Below, piece by piece: positions 57,160 through 64,000 of a stretch of 64,000 nucleotides of DNA (position 1 is its first letter; each line of letters opens with the position of its first letter). Source of the DNA: Cordia subcordata (lineage: Eukaryota; Streptophyta; Magnoliopsida; Boraginales; Cordiaceae); assembly GCA_028554755.1 (NCBI GenBank), contig JAPTOF010000004.1, positions 6,741,001-6,805,000 of the forward strand, given 5' to 3'. A program made the translations under genes and the position numbers. The notes under the pieces are model-generated. The model saw nothing but the letters and a program-made list of their open reading frames with translations, had not been told where the DNA came from and made no database searches.

Positions 57160-58704
57160 ATGAAGACTTTGAGCATTTCATTGCTTTCACTTTGCCTATC
57201 AATTCTTCACCATTTCTCAAGGGTAACTTCAGCTGTCATAAATAATCATTCTACTAAAGGTTTTCTTCAATGTCTAAACCTTCAAGCTCAGAACCAGACT
57301 TCAATTTTTAATATCACGTATACCCAAAAAGATAGTTCATATTCATTCGTTCTTAACTTCACCATTCAAAATTTGAGATTCGCGTCCCCTACAACCCCGA
57401 AGCCTTTTGCCATTATTACACCGTTGCATGAATACCAAATTCAGCCAATCATATATTGTTCCAAAAAACATGATCAGCAGATTCGAGTTCGGAGTGGTGG
57501 GCATGACTATGAAGGACTTTCTTATACATCCGAAGTTCCATTTGTTGTCATTGACTTGATCAAACTTAGATCAGTTGATATTGATATTACAAGCAACACT
57601 GCATGGGTTCAATCTGGAGCAACAATTGGAGAACTCTATAATAAAATTGCAGAGAAAAGTCGAACCCTTGGCTTTCCAGCTGCTGTCTGCACTACAGTTG
57701 GTGTTGGTGGGCATTTCAGTGGGGGAGGATATGGCACGATGCTAAGGAAATACGGCCTTGCTGCTGATCATGTTATCGATGCACGCTTGGTTGACGCGAA
57801 TGGCAGAATTCTTGACAGAAACTCCATGGGTGAGGATGTCTTCTGGGCTATCAGAGGAGGTGGAGGTGGCAGTTTCGGGGTCGTCCTAGCTTGGAAAATA
57901 AAGTTGGTATCTGTTCCACCAAATGTGACCGTGTTCATAGTGCGAAAAACCTTACAGCAAAACGCGACACAGCTTATCCATCGTTGGCAATATGTCGCAC
58001 ATAAGTTTCACGAAGATTTATTCCTTGGAATTGCCATAAACAAAGTGAATTCTAGTGAAACTGGTGGCTTAACGATTCAAGCCACGTTTTCATCGTTATT
58101 CCTCGGTGGAATAGATAGACTACTTCCCTTGATGCAAGAAAGTTTTCCAGAATTGGGATTGATGAAAGAAGATTGCACTGAAATGAGATGGATTGAGTCT
58201 GCTTCATTCTTTGCTGCAACTATTGCACCATCAAGGCGATACTTCAAAGCAAAATCAGACTATGTCAAGGAGCCAATTCCCATCAAAGCAATTGAAGGCA
58301 TATGGAGACAACTTTTCGACAAGGAAGTCGTAGACGCTTTGCTACTTTTTGCACCATATGGTGGGAAAATGGATGAGATTTCAGAATCAGCCTTACCTTT
58401 TTCTCACAGAGCTGGAAACTTATTCAAGATCCACTATGGCGTTTACTGGGATGAAGAAGGGACAACACCATCTCAAAGCCATATAAACTGGATCAGAAGA
58501 CTCAACAAATATATGGCTCCATATGTCTCCAAGAACCCAAGAACTGCATACATTAACTATAGAGACCTTGATTTGGGAGTCAACAATAAAGTAGGCAATA
58601 CAAGCTATGCACAAGCAAGTAAATGGGGCCTGAAATATTTCAATAACAACTTCCATCGATTGGCTCAAGTGAAGACCATGGTTGATCCTTCCAACTTCTT
58701 CTGA
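57160..58704 (+). CDS. Berberine bridge enzyme-like FAD oxidoreductase 4 (514 aa, C-terminus 9 aa short)
   Basis: A single exon collinear with gene 1, including signal peptide (1-25), His115 in RVRSGGHDYEGLSY, Cys177 in VCTTVGVGGHFSGGGYG and a YINYRDLDLG segment. It therefore has everything needed for bicovalent FAD binding and secretion. It ends at SNFF with TGA, where gene 1 has AGA followed by HEQSIPLI; the downstream bases still encode that tail. The loss is therefore a single-base nonsense change at residue 515. The extreme C-terminus varies in the family, so activity may survive; it is annotated as a gene with that caveat. Differences from gene 1 are spread along the protein, e.g. Lys for Ile at the IWG/KWG site. 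Confidence 0.82.
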   Translation: MKTLSISLLSLCLSILHHFSRVTSAVINNHSTKGFLQCLNLQAQNQTSIFNITYTQKDSSYSFVLNFTIQNLRFASPTTPKPFAIITPLHEYQIQPIIYCSKKHDQQIRVRSGGHDYEGLSYTSEVPFVVIDLIKLRSVDIDITSNTAWVQSGATIGELYNKIAEKSRTLGFPAAVCTTVGVGGHFSGGGYGTMLRKYGLAADHVIDARLVDANGRILDRNSMGEDVFWAIRGGGGGSFGVVLAWKIKLVSVPPNVTVFIVRKTLQQNATQLIHRWQYVAHKFHEDLFLGIAINKVNSSETGGLTIQATFSSLFLGGIDRLLPLMQESFPELGLMKEDCTEMRWIESASFFAATIAPSRRYFKAKSDYVKEPIPIKAIEGIWRQLFDKEVVDALLLFAPYGGKMDEISESALPFSHRAGNLFKIHYGVYWDEEGTTPSQSHINWIRRLNKYMAPYVSKNPRTAYINYRDLDLGVNNKVGNTSYAQASKWGLKYFNNNFHRLAQVKTMVDPSNFF

Positions 58705-58948
58705 CATGAGCAGAGTATCCCACTAATTTGATCGTGATCTGAAAAAGATGGTTGACCACATATATGTTATTGTGGAAGACATCAATATAATATGTGAACA
58801 TGCTTCTTGAACCCTACACAATTAAGGCTTATGGTGTTTTGAACATTTAGGGAACTATGTTATGTGTTTAATTTTGCTTAGTGATGAGTACGATTAGTAC
58901 TTGAATATGCTTGCTTAATTATACTTGTTGGTTGGTCAATAAATGTTA

Positions 58949-59454
58949 GGTAAATTACACTAAACTCCCCTTTGGTTTATTATATGTTCCTTTCCTGCAA
59001 TTTTAATATAGGCACAAACACTCATTTTATGTGGCATATGTGATACATATTTAAGAACTACAGGGAGGTCTCGTACTTATTTTGTGGAGTACGTGTCTTA
59101 TATATTTTAAAACCACTAGGGCAAAGGGGGCTTATTTTGAAATTACAAGGGGTAACATGTATTTATGATAAAACATGGGGGGTTTGGTGTAATTTGAGAT
59201 TAGATTCTCTTCTATTTTTGATCCTCTCTTATATATAGAAAGGATAATGTCAACTATTCAAAAGTGACTAAATTCATCAAGATCCTTTATTTCAAAATAA
59301 AATGGGGAAAGAAAGATATTGATAAATAATTTAAATTTTCAAATAAAAGGTTTGGATGAGTTTAGTCACGAATGAATGGTTAAGATTATCCCTCATATAT
59401 ATATATATATATATATAATAAAAAATAAGTGAGATCCAATCGAGTAGTTTACCC
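58949..59454. mobile_element. MULE-like MITE, 9-bp TSD, downstream of BBE-like gene 4
   Basis: Left end GGTAAATTACAC, right end (reverse complement) GGGTAAACTACTCG. Flanks TAAATGTTA (58940-58948) and TAAATTTTA (59455-59463), 8 of 9 matching. The empty site AATAAATATTATCGAGATTC is seen after gene 2. Inside is a second inverted pair, ACACTAAACTCCCC (58958) against ACACCAAACCCCCC (read back from about 59190), so a smaller element may be nested. An (AT)n run lies at 59398-59418. Confidence 0.72.
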
Positions 59455-60171
59455 TAAATTTTATCAAGATTCTTGCAAGAGATGAGAATGGTCAGTCTCT
59501 GGGAATCAATTGGGCATCTCTCCAAAAAGTTCTACGGATTGGAAACTTCAAAAGTTGGACAGATCTTATTAAATTTTAATAGAATGACATGCTGAACATC
59601 AGAAGGCAAAATATTTAATAATTTCAAAAGTACCACATATTTCTAGGGGCAAAAGAGCATTAGAGGCATTTGTTCTTAACTCCGTAAGTCTTTGTTGCAA
59701 AATTCACACCAATTGCATGATCAGAGTTAAAGAAATAGATATACAGATCTAGAGAGATTTGAGTAAGAATAAACTATTCTATGAGAAGGTTGAATTCATG
59801 TTCTCTTTTTTCAATGATTGGGTGATAGATATGAGACAGAGATATTGAATATGACTCCATTGTTATTATATAAAGGGGTTGAATTCATATTCCTTTTTAA
59901 AATTCTTTTAGTCTAAATTTTCTTTTTTTTTTAATTATTTTCAATTCAACTAGAAAGTTCAGAGAGTAGTGAATTTAGGAATTTGACAGCTGACTAATAA
60001 CTTCAGTTTTAGTAAAAGAGCCAATGGAAGAGACAGAAAATTCCAAGTGGTACAAGTAATTGACCAGATAGAGTTGCTGGAACCGAGACTCATTTACTTA
60101 TTCATTTATTTGGATTGAATTTAACATTCAAATTCATATATAAACACGTATAGACGCACACATACACTACA
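59455..60171. other. Spacer after BBE-like gene 4
   Basis: Begins as the downstream sequence of the other BBE-like genes and switches near 59725 to the promoter-distal spacer seen at 40270-40640 and 50130-50480 (AGTAAGAATAAACTATTCTAT, GGGGTTGAATTCATATTC). The HMA section is missing, so unit D is shorter. No gene seen. Confidence 0.55.
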
Positions 60172-60181
60172 GTCGTAAAAA

Positions 60182-61438
60182 GGATTAATTCCATTTTCCC
60201 TCACGAGTTGTTGGTTAAACCTAAACTCCCTTACGAATTTTTTATATTACTCAAATTCCCTATAGTATTAAGTTGTTCCAAATGGAAATCGCTAGTTGCG
60301 TTGGTTTGATCAAGAAAGGCATAGGAGTCTTTGTGCATGGTAATAAAGATATTTTATCTTTTTATTTAATTAAAAGAAATTGAAATTCCTCAAGTTATAA
60401 ACACACTACACATTACACTTAAAAATTTTTTGCATGCTTTTGTCTTTTTTATTTTATTAATGGAAAACTATAATCCCTCAATATAGGGATATACTATACA
60501 TTACATTGCAAAAGTTTTTCTCTTTAGGTTTTGTCTCTTTATTTATTTTTAAAAACTATAATCTCTGAATAAATATATAAAAACACTATAAATTACATCA
60601 CAAAACTTTGTGTATATTTGACTTTAAATTTTATTAAAAAAATTATAATCCACAAATAAATAGACAAATTACACATTATAGTATATTTTTCCATCCTTTT
60701 ATTTTATTAAACAATATAATCTCCTAATATATAAAGGCATTTTTCTCTTAAAATTTAAAAGTACAAAAATACAAAATAATAAAAAGAATGGGAGTGACCA
60801 AATTGTCTGCTTATGTTAAATTAGACAACCCTCCAATTGACGCCCAGCAGCATAGAGCTTGTCATGCATAAAATTTAAAAAAGAAAGAACCTAAAAAAGA
60901 ATACCACTGCCACGGTGTAGACTCTTTAAACAAATTTACGGTATGCCCCGTAGTGTCTATATATATTTCGAGATTATATTTCTTTAATAAAGTAAAAGAA
61001 AAAAATAAAAAAATGTAGTGTAATGTGTAATATGTCTATTTATTTTTGGATTATAATTTTAAATAAAATTTAAAGAAAAGTATAAATTAAGTTTTGTGGG
61101 GTAATAAGTAGTGTTTCTATACATGTATTTGGATATTACAATTTTTTTAAAAAAATAAAAAGACAAAAATATTAAAAAAATTGTAGTCTAATGTGTAAAA
61201 ATATCTCTATTGGGGGATTATAGTTTTCTATTAATAAAATAACAAAGACAAAAATTGTAATGTATAGTGCCGATGTATTGAAGAATTTTAATTTATTTTA
61301 ATAATAAAAGACAAAATATCTATATTATTAAGGCTTTGTTTGGAGCAATTTAGTACCATGGGAAATCTGAGTAACATAAAAAGTTCAGGGGAGTTTGGTT
61401 TTTAACCAAGAAGTCATGGGGGAAAATGAAACTAACCC
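60182..61438. mobile_element. MULE-like element, 10-bp TSD, 1.26 kb
   Basis: Ends GGATTAATTCCATTTTCCC and (reverse complement) GGGTTAGTTTCATTTTCCC; the inverted repeats run about 110 bp (GTTAAACCTAAACTCCC against GGTTAAAAACCAAACTCCC). Flanks GTCGTAAAAA (60172-60181) and GTTGTAAAAA (61439-61448), one mismatch. The interior is AT-rich with several TATAATC(T/C)(C/A)-type repeats and no transposase. Confidence 0.82.
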
Positions 61439-61448
61439 GTTGTAAAAA

Positions 61449-62389
61449 TAACATTAGATACATCAACTCTCCAATTAGAAGAAAGCTTGAGACAAACCTA
61501 AAAATCTATTAATTTTGTTCTCTTTTGATGTGATTCAATATATTGTATTGAAATGAGATACAATGTAAATTATGATGACTTTAATTGAAGCACAAGGTAT
61601 ATATACAGTCTCTTGGATTAATATCAAATATTACTACAGGATGTTAGCTTAAATTCAAGGAGAAATATGACGTGATACAATATATCGGACTGAAATCAAA
61701 TATAATTTAGATAATGCTAACTTTAATTAAAAGGTAAATATGTATGATCATACAGATTGACATAAATTCTATACACAAGATGTTGGCTTTAATTTAAGAA
61801 TACATACCGTGTATATAATAATACTAATAAACATGACCATTATAGTGATAAAAGAAAATATAAGAACTACATATATATTAATGACATGCCAAAAATTATA
61901 TTATAATAGATTGTTGTTTCTACATTAAAAGATCCGAGAGAAGATATAAAAATGTCCAAATTTAGTTAGAGTTGTGGGGAGAATTCATTCGTTTAGAAAT
62001 GTAAGACAAGTTATTTTATTTATTTATGGTTTAAAAATAAAATTTGACAAACATTATTATCTATAATTCTTTATTAACTAATACATCAAAATAATTTTAT
62101 GAAACAAAATTCTAATATTATTTATAAAATGAAGTATATAAGATATCTGAAATCAATAATAAAATATTGATATTAAAAATAATAATGTCCACAAATACAC
62201 TTCCAGCAAATAAATTAATCATTTCATTTACTAGCTAGGATATTATTGCATGTATGTTTCCCATTTTTCTTTCTAGATGCATTCAAACATTCAAAGCATT
62301 GCATAATTATTCTCGCCATCCTTCTCCTCTGAACTGTCTTTCGCGTACATATCAGACAAATCATGAATAATTTCAAGCAAATTCCTATA
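61449..62389 (+). other. Orphan BBE-like promoter region without a gene
   Basis: Closely follows the sequence before the other BBE-like genes (AACTCTCCAA, GTTAGCTTAAATTCAAGG, TTTCTAGATGCATTCAAACAT, CTTTCGCGTACATATCAGACAAA) up to AATTCCTATAT at 62390, where the TATA candidate should follow. There a small LTR element begins, and no BBE-like coding sequence follows; instead a second complete promoter copy leads to copy 5. Confidence 0.65.
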
Positions 62390-62801
62390 TGTTAGAGTGT
62401 TATTCTTCTAATATAAAAAGTTCACACTATTTACGACCATTTAATAAAATTATGGGTTACTCTACCTAATACTAATTGGTTTTAAGTTGGAATCTCAGAA
62501 TTGGTTTTAAGTTGGAATCTCAGAATTCTTCGCATGGTTTAGCTAGTTCTAATTTGTTTATGTATGACCCTTCTTTATCTATGAGTGACGTCCTAATTTG
62601 CTTACGTGTGATCTTTCTTTAATTACCAAATCAAGTCATACGTGAGGGGATCCATATGTGACGTTTTAATTTGTCCGTGTGTGTACACGTAAAGGGGAGC
62701 GTTAAAGTATTATTCATATTATTCAAAACCACTTAATAAGATGTTGGGTTACTCTACACAGCACCAATTAATTTTAGGTTGGAACTTAAGAATTCTTTAC
62801 A
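62390..62801 (+). mobile_element. TRIM-like LTR element, 412 bp
   Basis: Direct repeats at 62390-62534 (TGTTAGAGTGTTATTC...GAATTCTTCGCA) and 62700-62801 (GTTAAAGTATTATTC...GAATTCTTTACA), separated by 165 bp that ends in the polypurine tract AAAGGGGAGC. After the first repeat TGGTTTAGCTAG is a weak primer-site match. The first repeat contains a 25-bp internal tandem duplication (62478-62502, 62503-62527). Flanks CTATA/ACATA are not a clear target duplication. Confidence 0.65.
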
Positions 62802-63008
62802 ACATATATACATACTAAATATGTAAAAATGACATTAACTTGTCATGTCAATTCTCCAAGTACAGGAAAGTTTGACAAGCCAACCCGATAATCTATTAAT
62901 TTTGCTTATTATTTATTTGATTCAATGTATTGGATTGTCATGACGAAAAAAAAAAATCTATTGGATTGGAAAGAGATATAATGTAGATTATGCTAACTTT
63001 AATCGAAG

Positions 63009-63044
<36 letters not shown>

Positions 63045-63838
63045 CACGAATTAATATGAAATACTACATGTTAGCTTTAATTCAAGGACAGTTACGATGT
63101 GATATAATATATTTGAGTGAATCAATCACATACAATTTAAACCATACTAAATCTAATTGAAGGGCTAGTATGTATGATCACCCGGATTGATATAAATATT
63201 ACATACGTGACGTCGGGTTTAATTTAGGAATACGTACTACTTATATTACTCATGAAATGATCATTACAGTAAAAGATCACAATAAATTACAAAATATTTT
63301 CAATCTAAGTTTGAGTTATGAGGAAAATTCATTAGTTTGAAAATGTAAGTTTTGATTTGTAAGACAAGTTATTTTCTATTTCTTATTTACGAGTTAAAAA
63401 TAAAATTTGACAAATGTTGTCATAAGTGGTCCTTTATTTAGTACTTCAAAATAATTTTATGAAATGTCCTTCTAATATTACTTACAAAATAAAGTATATA
63501 AGATCTGAAATCAATATAATAAAATATTAGCTCTAAAATAAAAATGTTGACATACAATTCCACAGATCAATCAACCACTTGACCTACTAGTATGTTATTA
63601 CATGTTTCCCATTTTCCTTTTCCTTTCTAGATGCATTCAAACATAAGAAAATGATGTATGATTGTTCTTATCATCGTTATCCTTTGAACTTTCTTTCGCA
63701 TACATGTCAAACAAAGACTTTTACTCTATTCCGTTAAGAAGATCGCGTGTCACCCTCATTTTCACGCAGTGTTTTCAAACAAATCCCTATAACTATAGAC
63801 ACTTTTTCTAGTGCTATGTACAAAATCATTCTCAGGAA
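62802..63838. other. Promoter region of BBE-like copy 5
   Basis: Another copy of the shared BBE-like upstream region, with a pure (TA)n run at 63013-63040, the TTTCTAGATGCATTCAAACATAAG and CTTTCGCATACATGTCAAACAAAGAC blocks, and TATAACTA about 50 bp before the ATG. No gene inside. Confidence 0.6.
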
Positions 63839-64000
63839 ATGAAAACTTTGAGCATTTCATTGCTTACGTTTTGCCTATTATTTCTTTACAATTTCTCATG
63901 GATAGCTTCAGCCGCTGGGGGTGATAATTCTAGTGAAGGTTTTCTTCACTGTTTAAACCTTCAATCTTAGAACCAAACATCAATCTTTAATTTCACGTAT
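63839..64000 (+). pseudogene. Berberine bridge enzyme-like copy 5, early stop, runs off the window
   Basis: The ATG at 63839 opens the familiar signal peptide (MKTLSISLLTFCLLFLYNFS) and continues to LNLQS, then TAG at 63968-63970 (codon 44), where the other copies have a sense codon followed by NQTSIF. The reading would continue as NQTSIFNFTY to the window end. Later exonic sequence lies outside the window, so further damage is unknown. Confidence 0.85.

Larger units (their letters stand above)
56040..57405. repeat. Local tandem duplication of BBE-like promoter and 5' coding part
   Basis: Two copies with a period of about 0.67-0.71 kb: the CACTA end, TGTTTATTTGGATT, AAATTAAATTTTAGATTTTT, TTTCGCGTAC, CCATTAAGAAGATCGCAT, the ATG (56447 and 57160) and about 80 codons. 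Copy 1 breaks off after CCTAAGCCTTTGG near 56695 and runs into the next CACTA end; copy 2 continues into the full gene. Confidence 0.85.
44545..58940. repeat. Segmental duplication unit C (HMA remnant; BBE-like copies 3 and 4), split by copia element 2
   Basis: Same order as units A and B, expanded by a 721-bp MITE (44859-45579), a 1.36-kb MULE-like insertion (46265-47628), MULE C, copia element 2 (50516-55182) and a local duplication of the BBE-like promoter plus 5' coding part (about 56040-57400). Confidence 0.75.

Overview
This is a nuclear chromosomal segment of a flowering plant, probably a eudicot; the species was not determined. It is AT-rich, has GT-AG introns, large intergenic spaces and dense transposon debris. 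No RNA gene, CRISPR array or bacterial-type operon was seen. Three kinds of host gene are present: one large housekeeping gene, a decaying tandem cluster of secretory FAD oxidases, and a small heavy-metal-associated (HMA) domain gene duplicated with the cluster.

Left part (about 1.7-27.2 kb, + strand): a gene for a coiled-coil protein that I recognise as SCD2-like (STOMATAL CYTOKINESIS DEFECTIVE 2, a partner of the DENN protein SCD1 in clathrin-linked trafficking and cytokinesis). I could place 17 coding exons whose phases all join, giving 674 codons, plus a likely 5'UTR intron. One intron uses a GC-AG boundary. Coding intron 12 is about 14.9 kb because it took in a Ty1/copia element (9360-20109, perfect 5-bp target duplication). 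That element contains a broken Ty3/gypsy chromovirus on the opposite strand, which itself contains a 1.1-kb non-autonomous LTR element. Next to it lies a degenerate LINE, split by a second member of the same small LTR family.

Right part (about 27.6-64 kb): a tandem segmental duplication array. Each unit began with a two-exon HMA gene on the - strand and ended with a berberine bridge enzyme-like (BBE-like) gene on the + strand. The first unit has both genes open. In units B and C the HMA copies share a 7-bp deletion and a Mutator-like insertion at the same site, so B and C descend from one duplicated ancestor. The BBE-like series is: intact (31836), single-base frameshift plus two motif changes (41699), truncated (56447), nearly full length but nine residues short (57160), and early stop at the window edge (63839). 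A second copia element (50516-55182, - strand) split the third unit. MULE-type, PIF/Harbinger-type, hAT-type, CACTA-type and TRIM elements decorate the spacers, several with readable target duplications.

Functionally the BBE-like proteins are predicted secreted, flavinylated oxidases (His115 and Cys177 as bicovalent FAD attachment sites); their substrate cannot be read from sequence. The array looks like birth-and-death evolution of a specialised-metabolism or cell-wall oxidase cluster next to an unrelated conserved gene. I saw no wholly new system. The most informative structures are the multi-level nested insertion in SCD2 and the datable decay of the HMA/BBE array.
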